A stretch of DNA of 64,000 nt, taken from assembly GCF_005938645.2 (NCBI RefSeq), contig NZ_CP042171.1, positions 6,076,001 through 6,140,000 of the forward strand, read 5' to 3'. The stretch's first letter is position 1, and each line of letters begins with the position of its first letter. A program made the translations under genes and the position numbers. The DNA is from Pedobacter sp. KBS0701 (GTDB lineage Bacteria; Bacteroidota; Bacteroidia; Sphingobacteriales; Sphingobacteriaceae). Shown here in pieces: positions 53,901 to 62,013 of the stretch. Below the pieces are notes generated by a model. That model saw nothing but the letters and a program-made list of their open reading frames with translations. It ran no database searches and had not been told where the DNA came from.

Positions 53901-55316
53901 ATGAAAAATATATTTTCAAACACCATAAAATTAGCCGCTCTTGCTTCAGTGTTGAGCTTTAGCAGCTGCAAAAAATTTATTGATATCCTTCCTGTAGGTA
54001 ATGGCCAGATCCCTACTACGCTGTCAGATTATGAGGCGTTGATCCGCGACGAGTATGGTAACCACCGTTCAGATATCACCCAGGCAGTGCTTTTGCTTAA
54101 TGACAAATTTGAGACCAGCAGCAACCTGAATTACTATCCCCTATACAAGGCGAATTACAACTGGGATGAATCGGCCAACAGGATTGCATTGAACAATGCC
54201 GATGAAGGTACTTACTATAATAATTACAAAGGGATCAATACCAGCAACCTGATTATTGAAAAGGCAGCGGGAACAACAGAGGGGACGGAGGCCCAAAAAG
54301 CGGAACTGATCGGACAGGCGAAAGTATTAAGGGCGATGGATTATGATATCCTGGCCAATTACTATGCAGACACCTATGAAGAAACAAACGCAGCTACCAA
54401 ATTATCTGTACCGTTGATCCTTAGTGCTGATATTGGCGCTGCTTATACTCAGGTATCGATCAAAGAACTATATGATTTCATGCTGAAGGATATTAATGAG
54501 GCTATTCCTGCTTTAGGCGCTACCAGCGCAACGGTACTGCATCCCAATCTCGGATCGGCAAATGCGCTGAAAGCAAGAATACTTCTGCAAATGGGAAGGT
54601 ATGCCGATGCGCTGGCTGCTGCAAATGAAGCCCTGAAGTACAATGATAAACTGTTTGACTGGACAACATTTTATAATACCTACAAAACGCAGATAGAGGC
54701 TGTTGGTATCTATAGCAATGCACCTACACCAATGGGCTTCAATTATGTGGAAAATTACTATTTCCGTCATGGTGCATCAAGTAATGCCGGACGGGAACAG
54801 GCGATCCGCGTTGACCGTGCAGCACGTTTTGAACAGGGTGATGCAAGATTTGCTTCCCGTTGGAAACTCAGGACAGTTGGTGCAGATACGTATTATACCA
54901 GCATCACCACTGGTTTTTTCAACGTGGGTGGTTTAACAACCACTGAGGTGTACCTGATTAAAGCAGAATGCCAGGCACGTCTCAACGATGTTGCTGGTGC
55001 GATGGCCACATTGAATGCTGTGCGGGTGAAAAGAATCTTTGCTGCAAAATATGCACCGCTGAGCGCATCTAGCACCATAGAGGCGGTAAAACTCATCCAG
55101 CGAACCAAAGGTAACGAACTCATTTTAGGGATTACACCTTTTGCTGATGCACGCCGCCTGAATAAGGATCCTAACTATGCCGTTACGCTGAGCAAAACAG
55201 AAGCCGGACAAGCCTTAACGCTTGCCCCGAATTCTCATCTCTGGACGATGCCATTTCCACAGGGTGCTTCAAAAAATCCGGGTAATGGTACCATCAAACA
55301 AAATGTAGACAAGTAG
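53901..55316 (+). CDS. SusD/RagB-family surface lipoprotein (module C)
   Basis: 471 residues from ATG 53901 (a GTG directly precedes it). Lipoprotein signal ending VLSFSSCKKFIDILP. SusD motifs: EGTEAQKAELIGQAKVLRAM, YDFMLKDINEAIPALGATSA, LGSANALKARILLQMGRYAD and C-terminal EVYLIKAECQARLNDVAGAM, TPFADARRLNKDP. It follows susC by 52 bp and acts as the ligand-binding lid. Confidence 0.93.
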   Translation: MKNIFSNTIKLAALASVLSFSSCKKFIDILPVGNGQIPTTLSDYEALIRDEYGNHRSDITQAVLLLNDKFETSSNLNYYPLYKANYNWDESANRIALNNADEGTYYNNYKGINTSNLIIEKAAGTTEGTEAQKAELIGQAKVLRAMDYDILANYYADTYEETNAATKLSVPLILSADIGAAYTQVSIKELYDFMLKDINEAIPALGATSATVLHPNLGSANALKARILLQMGRYADALAAANEALKYNDKLFDWTTFYNTYKTQIEAVGIYSNAPTPMGFNYVENYYFRHGASSNAGREQAIRVDRAARFEQGDARFASRWKLRTVGADTYYTSITTGFFNVGGLTTTEVYLIKAECQARLNDVAGAMATLNAVRVKRIFAAKYAPLSASSTIEAVKLIQRTKGNELILGITPFADARRLNKDPNYAVTLSKTEAGQALTLAPNSHLWTMPFPQGASKNPGNGTIKQNVDK

Positions 55317-55329
55317 ATTAAAATACAAT

Positions 55330-56502
55330 ATGAAACTGAAAATTGGGCATTTACTGCTCCTCATACTCTTAACCGTCTTCCTGGGACAGGCGAAAGCGGT
55401 CACCATGCCGGTTACCATCAACGGTACGGTTAAAGGCTTGCCTGATGGCACACGTATCGATCTTTTTCCGGGGGCTACACATGCAAATGAGCAGCCTGTG
55501 GCTACCGCTGTAATCAGTAACGGTAATTTTCTGCTCCAAGCAACAATTGCTACAGAACCAAGGCTGTATTATTTGCGGACTGCAGGCATCAGCGGGCAAA
55601 CCTCATTAGTCCTTCAGCCCGGAAAGATTGTTGTTACCGCCACAGCTACCCTGTCGGGCGGGGCAGAAAACAAATACTATAAGTTTACTGATGTGGTGGT
55701 AAAAGGGAGCGAAGCAAATGACCAGTATATGAAAAAAATTGCGCCCAAGAATGAACTCAATGCACTTTTTCTTGCAAATCAGGAAGCCAATAAAGAGGTG
55801 ATGACCAGGAGAAACCAGGCATACGCTGCGAAAGATACCGCATTGGTTAAATCGATCATGCAGACTCCCGCCTGGAAAAAAGCAATGGCTGATGAATCAG
55901 GGTTCTTTAAACAGGCGCAGACAAATATGCGCAAAATTGTGACCGACAATAAAGATTCTTTCTGGGGGCCGCTTTTGGCACTTGATGTCTACAGTTATTT
56001 CACTCCGGAAGACAAAAGTATGTATGCAGAGCTGTCGCCTGCTGCACAGAAAAGTTACTACGGTAAGATCCTGGGCGAGCTGATTAATCCCCTGGGGTTT
56101 AAAGGCCAGCAGGCACCTTTGCTGAACGCGAAAAATGAGGACGGGCAGCCTGCGGAAATAGGAGCATTAAAAAAAGGACATCAATATGTGCTGGTCGATT
56201 TTTGGGCCTCCTGGTGTGTACCATGCCGTAAATCTATTCCCGGTCTGAAAAAAGTGTATGAAGCGTATAAAGATAAAGGCTTGCAGATTGTTAGTATTTC
56301 GATTGATAAAAAAGAGGCCGACTGGTTAAAGGCACAGCAGGAAGAAAAACTGCCATGGCCAAGTTTCCTGGATCATGGTGCAACGGCCAATGCCTGGAAA
56401 GTACAGGCGATACCTGCCATGTTCCTGTTAGACGGGCAGGGGAAAGTTGTACTGGAAAATATGAGCATGGAAGAAGTAATCACCAAGTTAAAAACATTAT
56501 AA
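55330..56502 (+). CDS. DUF4369-TlpA-like thioredoxin-fold protein (module C, first)
   Basis: 390 residues. Signal peptide (HLLLLILLTVFLGQAKAV), DUF4369 beta domain (INGTVKGLPDGTRIDLFPGA), helical linker, then a thioredoxin domain with LVDFWASWCVPCRKSIPGLK (Cys296 and Cys299). The active site is CVPC rather than CGPC, so its redox potential may differ from the next gene. It is 13 bp after susD and 1 bp before the next thioredoxin gene, which fixes it in the operon. Confidence 0.9.
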   Translation: MKLKIGHLLLLILLTVFLGQAKAVTMPVTINGTVKGLPDGTRIDLFPGATHANEQPVATAVISNGNFLLQATIATEPRLYYLRTAGISGQTSLVLQPGKIVVTATATLSGGAENKYYKFTDVVVKGSEANDQYMKKIAPKNELNALFLANQEANKEVMTRRNQAYAAKDTALVKSIMQTPAWKKAMADESGFFKQAQTNMRKIVTDNKDSFWGPLLALDVYSYFTPEDKSMYAELSPAAQKSYYGKILGELINPLGFKGQQAPLLNAKNEDGQPAEIGALKKGHQYVLVDFWASWCVPCRKSIPGLKKVYEAYKDKGLQIVSISIDKKEADWLKAQQEEKLPWPSFLDHGATANAWKVQAIPAMFLLDGQGKVVLENMSMEEVITKLKTL

Positions 56503-56503
56503 G

Positions 56504-57622
56504 ATGAACATTTTATTTAAGAGAATATTAAGCATAGTACCCGTGGCACTGGCATGTTATGGAGGCCCGCTATTGGCCCAGAATGGAAAGTATGTGGTGA
56601 CCGGTAATCTTCCTGCCGTTAAAGATAAGATCTACCTTGGTCACGACGTTGGGGATAAATATGTAATTGCAGATTCAGCCAATGTTATTAATGGTACCTT
56701 TATGTTTAAAGGAATGGTCAAAAAACCAGGATTTTATAAATTGGAAAGTAAGGGCCTGAAAAATCCAGTACTTTTTATAATGGAGAATTCGGCTATCAAT
56801 GTGACCAAACCTGATAGTTTATCTCAGGTGGTCATCAATGGATCTGCTGCACAGGATGTATGGATGGGCTTTTACAAAGGCCCCTGGAAAACAATCACTG
56901 CCAAAGCAGGAGATATTTACAGGCGGCTTGATCAGGCGGAGAAAGCCGGCAAAAAAGATACGGCTACCCGTGCAGGTTTCGACCGGGAATTCAGGGCTCT
57001 GGATACGATGAACATTGCAACTGTAAAGCAGTACATCCTCAAAAATCCTGCTTCGGCCGGATCTGCAGCAGTCATTTATGATCGTTTTATCAGTTATCCG
57101 AATTTTCCGGTGGCCGAAGCGTTCTTTGGGCTGCTCACTAAAGAAGCACAGCAATCGGAAATTGGCGAACAAATCATCACCGCGTTAAAAACCAATGCGA
57201 AAACCGCCAAAGGGAAAGTTGCCCCTGCCATTGCGATGCCTGATAAGGATGGTAAGATTGTGAAGTTGTCTGATTTTAAAGGTAAATATGTACTGGTTGA
57301 TTTCTGGGCAAGCTGGTGCGGACCCTGCAGGAGAGAAAACCCCAATGTAGTTGCCGCTTACAAAAAATACCATGATAAAGGCTTTGAAATTTTGGGTGTA
57401 TCCCTGGATTCAAAAAAAGAAGCATGGTTAAAAGCCATCGCAGCTGATGGGCTCACCTGGACGCATGTGTCGGATCTGCAAGCCTGGTCGAACGCTGCGG
57501 TAAAAGCTTATGGCGTAAAATCTGTGCCGGCAAGCTTTCTGCTTGATCCGGAAGGTAAGGTAGTAGGTAAAGATTTAAGAGGAGAGGAACTGAACAAAAC
57601 CCTGGCAGGCATCTTCAAATAG
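56504..57622 (+). CDS. DUF4369-TlpA-like thioredoxin-fold protein (module C, second)
   Basis: 372 residues. Signal sequence (ILSIVPVALACYGGPLLAQN), DUF4369 (GKYVVTGNLPAVKDKIYLGH, GTFMFKGMVKKPGFYKLESK), helical linker, and a thioredoxin domain with LVDFWASWCGPCRRENPNVV (Cys272 and Cys275) and a cis-Pro near KSVPASFLL. It starts 1 bp after the previous gene, and with it makes a CVPC/CGPC pair. Last gene of module C; a strong terminator follows. Confidence 0.9.
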   Translation: MNILFKRILSIVPVALACYGGPLLAQNGKYVVTGNLPAVKDKIYLGHDVGDKYVIADSANVINGTFMFKGMVKKPGFYKLESKGLKNPVLFIMENSAINVTKPDSLSQVVINGSAAQDVWMGFYKGPWKTITAKAGDIYRRLDQAEKAGKKDTATRAGFDREFRALDTMNIATVKQYILKNPASAGSAAVIYDRFISYPNFPVAEAFFGLLTKEAQQSEIGEQIITALKTNAKTAKGKVAPAIAMPDKDGKIVKLSDFKGKYVLVDFWASWCGPCRRENPNVVAAYKKYHDKGFEILGVSLDSKKEAWLKAIAADGLTWTHVSDLQAWSNAAVKAYGVKSVPASFLLDPEGKVVGKDLRGEELNKTLAGIFK

Positions 57623-57648
57623 TAATTAGACAGATCTATAAAATCATT

Positions 57649-57682
57649 AAAAGGGTGTCCTACCTTTTTGGGCACCCTTTTA
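57649..57682 (+). terminator. terminator of module C
   Basis: AAAAGGGTG and CACCCTTTT form the stem across TCCTACCTTTTTGGG, with T-rich sequence after. It lies 27 bp past the last stop codon. Confidence 0.85.
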
Positions 57683-57798
57683 AGTTGCTTAATTAACTTT
57701 CGCACTCACTCGTCTTAGCATCCCGCTAAGACTATATTATCAAAGCACGATAACCAATCACTGATCAATTAGTATAACCACATTCAAATAAATTCCAA

Positions 57799-57836
57799 AA
57801 AAAAGGTAAACACGGATCCGTTGCTTACCTTTTTTT
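57799..57836. terminator. bidirectional terminator near the VOC gene
   Basis: AAAAAGGTAA and TTACCTTTTT pair across CACGGATCCGTTGC, with an A run and T run on the two sides. It serves the minus-strand VOC gene ending at 57857. Confidence 0.7.
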
Positions 57837-57856
57837 ATATTTATATACTTTTTTTA

Positions 57857-58270
57857 TTAGCCCTGCTGTTCAGGCATGCCGTTCGGGTCCATCCATACAT
57901 ATTCCCAATGGTGACCATCAAGATCATCAAAGCTATGCTGGTACATAAAGCCGTAATCAGTAGCCGGATTAGGTATAGTGGCGCCTGCAGCTACCGCTTT
58001 ATCTACCATTTCGTTAACTGCATCCTTACTTTCAGCCGATATTGCAATGGAGGTTTCTATAGCTTTGTGGGCATCTATAATTTCTTTTTCTGTAAAGGTT
58101 TGAAAAAAGGTTCTGGTAAGCAGCATCACGTAAATCGTTTCGCTTATAATCATACAGGTTGCTTTTTCATCGGTAAATTGTGGGTTAAAAGTATAACCTA
58201 GTTTGGTGAAAAATTCTACAGATCTGTTAAGATCGTTAACAGCCAGGTTTACAAAAATTTGAGTTGCCAT
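57857..58270 (-). CDS. VOC-family (glyoxalase/bleomycin-resistance fold) protein
   Basis: 137 residues, one vicinal-oxygen-chelate domain pair: MATQIFVNLAVNDLNRSVEF, FFTKLGYTFNPQFTDEKATC, MIISETIYVMLLT, and the second half SKDAVNEMVDKAVAAGATIP, YGFMYQHSFDDLDGHHWEYV. The His-Trp-Glu at the end supplies one metal ligand position. Cytoplasmic. Substrate unknown; such members often bind or convert small electrophiles. Confidence 0.88.
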   Translation of the reverse strand: MATQIFVNLAVNDLNRSVEFFTKLGYTFNPQFTDEKATCMIISETIYVMLLTRTFFQTFTEKEIIDAHKAIETSIAISAESKDAVNEMVDKAVAAGATIPNPATDYGFMYQHSFDDLDGHHWEYVWMDPNGMPEQQG

Positions 58271-59010
58271 GTGGTTTTATGATTTAGTATATTCAAAGGT
58301 ATACTAAAGCTACATAGGTATTAATGTGCAAAAACGACAAGTTAAGGGGTAAAACGCGACTTATTGATGGCTTGCCAAACCAAAAGATCTAATATTCTCT
58401 ATTTTTTACCGCAAAGAGCGCTAAGGGAAGGCGCCAAGCACGCAGCGTTGCTTGGCTAGCGTAAGGTCAATACCATTAAGTTAAGGAATAAATTGCAAAA
58501 AAGATGTCACCCTGAGGGGGTAATTTATGGTAAAAGTCAATATAAATGGCGGTAGAATTAATGGAAATAAATCTCCCCGAGGGGTCGTCATTATAAGAAA
58601 GCATCAGGTCTTTGGCCTGAAAAAATAGGAATGATCCTATATTCGCTTTCTAACGTATTAGATTTAAGATTTGCATCCTGCAAAACTCATTGAGCTAAGA
58701 TGTCTAAAGTGGTCGCAAAAATTAAAGACTACCCAGTTTAATTAACCACCTTAGACACCAATAACATCTAATTCATTAAATAATCCTCCAGGCTTTCACA
58801 CCATATAAGCTTATATTATATGGCCCTTAAATGTCTTATACGGTCAAAAAAAATAACACTATAGATTAGTTGTTTACATAAACTTCATTACAAGAAGGCT
58901 TTTTCAGCCGGCGAAGCAATCTTACGACGATCGCTAACAGTGTGCGATTTTAGATTGCTTGGTGGCTCACAATAACGACCTTTCTTATAAGATCTGTTAT
59001 TGATAGAAGC

Positions 59011-59069
59011 TAGAATTTTTCAAATACATTGGAGGGTTGATGACAGATATACAAGGGGTGTCATTTCGA
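59011..59069 (+). repeat. 59-bp interspersed repeat (copy 2)
   Basis: Matches 39662-39720: AGAATTTTTCAAATACAT, GATGACAGATATACAAGGGG and GTCATTTCGA with few differences, again followed directly by a hairpin repeat. Confidence 0.8.
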
Positions 59070-59165
59070 GCAAAGTGCAACGCAGTCGAGAACCCGAAGG
59101 CTTTGCTAATCTAAATCTGTTTTGATAGATCTCTCCACTTCGCGTTGCTGCGGTCGGGATGACGA
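59059..59165. repeat. GTCATTTCGA hairpin repeat
   Basis: GTCATTTCGAGCAAAGTGCA and ACGCAGTCGAGAACCCGAAG face GATCTCTCCACTTCGCGTTG and CTGCGGTCGGGATGACGA. Arms pair over most of their length. Fourth member of the family. Confidence 0.75.
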
Positions 59166-59348
59166 CCAGTCTATTTAAATCTGTCAATTGTAGCGTAGTT
59201 GAGGGGTATTTACTTTAGATTATGAATCCTGAGAAGTCTTCGATTACGCTCAGACGACAACCGAAGTGTTTAACTTGATGATATTGATTATATGGTATCA
59301 GATTTACGTCCATCTTTCATCCATTTTACCTAAGGCCCATATTTTTCG

Positions 59349-59963
59349 CTAATCAATAAATTGTATCTGTTGTACTAAATAGGCCTTTCCAAACTTCTGC
59401 GGATCGTGAACTACTGTAGCTTTAATGGCCTTCCATTTTGGCCGTTGTCCATTTTGCCAGTTTGCACGGATTTCCTGTGCGTTCAACCAGATTTCCTCCA
59501 GCTCGTTCTGAACAGTACTGTTTGCATAAGTGAGCTGTAACTTACCTGGAATCAGATAATAGTCATTTCCAGTTTTGCTCAGTCTTATTACTGGTCCTCC
59601 AGGTATATAAGAAGTAATCAGCTGCACGGTAAAAGATTCACTTCCTTTATACTGCTCTTTGCTGATTATCTTTTCGAAAATAAAGTAGTATTCAGGCCCG
59701 TCTTGAAGGGGCACTTCATCGCGGTTGAACCTCGCTTTAATGCGGTAAGTATAACCGGGCTCCCGCTGATCAAACCCCGAAAGCGAAGCTCCGGCATCTA
59801 CATTGCCGGGCAATTTTAAAAGTACATCATTATCTGCAGCATAACGAGGGCTTACCAATAATTCAACTTCCTGTCCGTTTTTTAAGTTCAGCGGACCATA
59901 TCTTTCTGATTTTTTACAAGAAACAAATGCGAAAACAATAAATAGAAGGAGCAGGTTTTTCAT
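59349..59963 (-). CDS. lipoprotein with a DUF4377-like segment
   Basis: 204 residues. Lipoprotein signal LLLLFIVFAFVSCKKSERYG (Cys16, then Lys Lys). The middle part LSGFDQREPGYTYRIKARFN followed by DGPEYYFIFEKIISKE follows the DUF4377 pattern (GF.YE.GYEY.L.V...Y.L..VLSK). The C-terminal half is beta-rich (VQLITSYIPGGPVIRLSKTG, WKAIKATVVHDPQKFGKAYL). Function unknown; single gene with its own promoter region in the ~250 bases before the histidine kinase. Confidence 0.65.
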   Translation of the reverse strand: MKNLLLLFIVFAFVSCKKSERYGPLNLKNGQEVELLVSPRYAADNDVLLKLPGNVDAGASLSGFDQREPGYTYRIKARFNRDEVPLQDGPEYYFIFEKIISKEQYKGSESFTVQLITSYIPGGPVIRLSKTGNDYYLIPGKLQLTYANSTVQNELEEIWLNAQEIRANWQNGQRPKWKAIKATVVHDPQKFGKAYLVQQIQFID

Positions 59964-60239
59964 AGAGATGTGATTTTTTAGATTAGTGTTCCTCCATAAA
60001 ACGTAAAAATACAGACAGACGCTACACCAGACTGATCTTTTTGTTTCTCCCGCAGATTTAAAGATAACGCAGCGCGCACTAAAATATGTTAGTTCTTTTG
60101 CGCAATTGACTCCCGACTTCGGACTATTTCCATTCTATTATTCCAGCCTAAAAAACACTTATCCCCAAAAGCCTACGCTCGTGTACTTTGTCTTCTTTCT
60201 TAAAATTAGTTTTCGTTGCTTTGTTCAGAGCAGAAAATT

Positions 60240-61307
60240 TTGGTAAAGAAACCCTACATATCGCTTTATTGGAAATGCCAGCTAATTGGTTGGTCGGTAG
60301 CGGCTTTGTATTGGACATTCCAAGGTTGGTCTGCTTCAGGTAATTTTAGATTCGATCTGGCTGTTGTGCAGTTTGTTTCGGATGTGGTAATATACATTTT
60401 GATTACCCATTTATACCGTAATTTTGCAAACAAAAACCGTTGGCAGAATCTTTCACTCGAGAAACTGATCTGGCGAATGTTAATTGTTATTCCGGCGATG
60501 GGTATTTTTTATCTGCTGGTTACCATTGGTAAGTTATACCTGGTGAGGCTGTTATTTCTGAGCCATCCACCCCAGTCGTTTACCGATTTTTTTAGTGTAC
60601 ATGCTACTGGTATTTTCGTTGCTGGCATCCGCTTAATGGCTATATGGCTTTTGGCCTATCATCTTTACCATTACGCAAAAAGAGAAATCAGGTTATCGGT
60701 AGAAAATGCCAGACTGGAGCTTAGTTTTAAGCAATCGCAGTTGGACAATCTTTCTGCTCAGTTAAACCCCCATTTTCTATTCAATGCACTCAATAATATA
60801 AAATCTTTGGTATACACCCGCCCCGATGCTGCAGGTAGGGCAATTGATCTGTTAAGCGAACTGTTACGCAGCGGATTATATAAGGGTAGTGCCATGCTCA
60901 TTAGGTTAAATGAAGAAGTAGAGCTGGTTAGAGATTACCTGGAGCTTGAAGGTTTGAGAATGGAAGAAAGATTAACTTACGATTTGGATATGGATATGGA
61001 TATTTCGCTTTCCGGGTTGATGGTGCCACGTCTTTGTATTCAAACATTGGTCGAAAATGCGGTAAAACATGGAGTTGCCTTAGAAAAGCAAGGTGGAAAG
61101 ATTGAAGTAATAATTAATGAACATGAAGGATTTGTTAATATCCGTGTTTTAAATCCCGGCAAATTGGAACAGGATAAAACAACTACTGGAATCGGACTTC
61201 GTAACCTGAAAGAAAGGCTCGATCTCAATTACGACCACTCTGCATCTTTCAGCCTGTATGAAATAGATCAAAAGATTTGTTCCGAAATTAAAATTCCGAT
61301 CAGATGA
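60240..61307 (+). CDS. LytS/YehU-type sensor histidine kinase
   Basis: 355 residues from TTG 60240; the frame is open to another TTG at 60216, and no ATG precedes the first membrane segment. Four membrane helices (LIGWSVAALYWTF, LAVVQFVSDVVIYILITHLY, LIWRMLIVIPAMGIFYLLVT, GIRLMAIWLLAYHLYHYA), a short coiled stretch, His_kinase motif LNPHFLFNALNNIKSLVYT with the phospho-His, and an ATP-binding N box (IQTLVENAVKHGV) with a GIGLRNLKERL G box. Its TGA overlaps the next ATG, so kinase and regulator are coupled. Confidence 0.9.
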   Translation: MVKKPYISLYWKCQLIGWSVAALYWTFQGWSASGNFRFDLAVVQFVSDVVIYILITHLYRNFANKNRWQNLSLEKLIWRMLIVIPAMGIFYLLVTIGKLYLVRLLFLSHPPQSFTDFFSVHATGIFVAGIRLMAIWLLAYHLYHYAKREIRLSVENARLELSFKQSQLDNLSAQLNPHFLFNALNNIKSLVYTRPDAAGRAIDLLSELLRSGLYKGSAMLIRLNEEVELVRDYLELEGLRMEERLTYDLDMDMDISLSGLMVPRLCIQTLVENAVKHGVALEKQGGKIEVIINEHEGFVNIRVLNPGKLEQDKTTTGIGLRNLKERLDLNYDHSASFSLYEIDQKICSEIKIPIR

Positions 61308-61996
61308 GAAACATTAAGACGCTAATCATCGACGATGAACGTGGGGCAAGGCAGGAGCTGATGAGGATGTTAAAAAGCTATCCGCAGATTAGAGTATTGG
61401 GTGAGGCTGCGAATGCTGATGAAGCCGAACAGCTTATTGGACTTTTAAAACCCGAGCTGATTTTTCTGGATATACAGATGCCTGGTCGTTCGGGTTTCGA
61501 TCTGTTAGAAAATCTGGTATATCTGCCACAGGTGATTTTTGTAACGGCTTTCGACAGTTATGCTGTGCAGGCTTTTGAAGTAAGCGCTATGGATTACCTG
61601 ATGAAACCTGTACGTGATGAACGCTTTAAAAGTGCAATTGATAAAGCCATAGAAAAGATCAGTATAGATGATGGAACAGCTATTTTTGTGAAAGGAAAGG
61701 GCAAATATCATCTCATAAAGTGGAAAGACGTGCATTTGATCGAGTCGGTAGAGAATTATGCGCGACTCTTTTTCGGCAAGGAGCAGGTATTGCTCAAAAC
61801 CTCCTTAAACAAACTCGAAGAAAACCCCGATTGTGAAAGGTTTTTTAGAGCCAGCAGAAGTATATTATTTAACCTCGACTACATCAGTTCAATAAGAAAA
61901 GATGATGAGGGGATGTTTGTAGAGCTTAAGACGGGAAATTTAATCAGGATATCAGAACGGAGGGCTGTTAAATTAAGGAGCCTCATTAAAACATAA
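61304..61996 (+). CDS. LytTR-type response regulator
   Basis: 230 residues. Receiver with acidic pair IIDDE (Asp10, Asp11), phospho-acceptor LIFLDIQMP (Asp56), Thr and Lys in IFVTAFDSYA and MDYLMKPVRD; LytTR DNA-binding domain with HLIKWKDVHLIESVENYARL, LLKTSLNKLEENPDCERFFR and RSILFNLDYISSIRKDDEG. Overlaps the kinase gene by four bases (ATGA). The CocE-type hydrolase follows 17 bp on, so it may be in the same unit or a target. Confidence 0.92.
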   Translation: MRNIKTLIIDDERGARQELMRMLKSYPQIRVLGEAANADEAEQLIGLLKPELIFLDIQMPGRSGFDLLENLVYLPQVIFVTAFDSYAVQAFEVSAMDYLMKPVRDERFKSAIDKAIEKISIDDGTAIFVKGKGKYHLIKWKDVHLIESVENYARLFFGKEQVLLKTSLNKLEENPDCERFFRASRSILFNLDYISSIRKDDEGMFVELKTGNLIRISERRAVKLRSLIKT

Positions 61997-62013
61997 ACTA
62001 TAATTTTTTGATC

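Larger units (their letters stand above)
58271..59348. repeat. intergenic kilobase made of hairpin repeats
   Basis: No gene. In order: ACCGCAAAGAGCGCTAAGGG-type repeat at 58408; CAATACCATTAAGTTAAGG at 58468-58486, like the ends of the MITE-like element at 41336; a CCATATAAG dyad near 58800; a hairpin around 58913-58960 (GCAATCTTACGACGATCGC against GCGATTTTAGATTGC); a 59-bp repeat at 59011-59069; a GTCATTTCGA hairpin to 59165; and AACTTGATGATATTG at 59272-59286, the other MITE-like end in inverse orientation. Confidence 0.65.
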
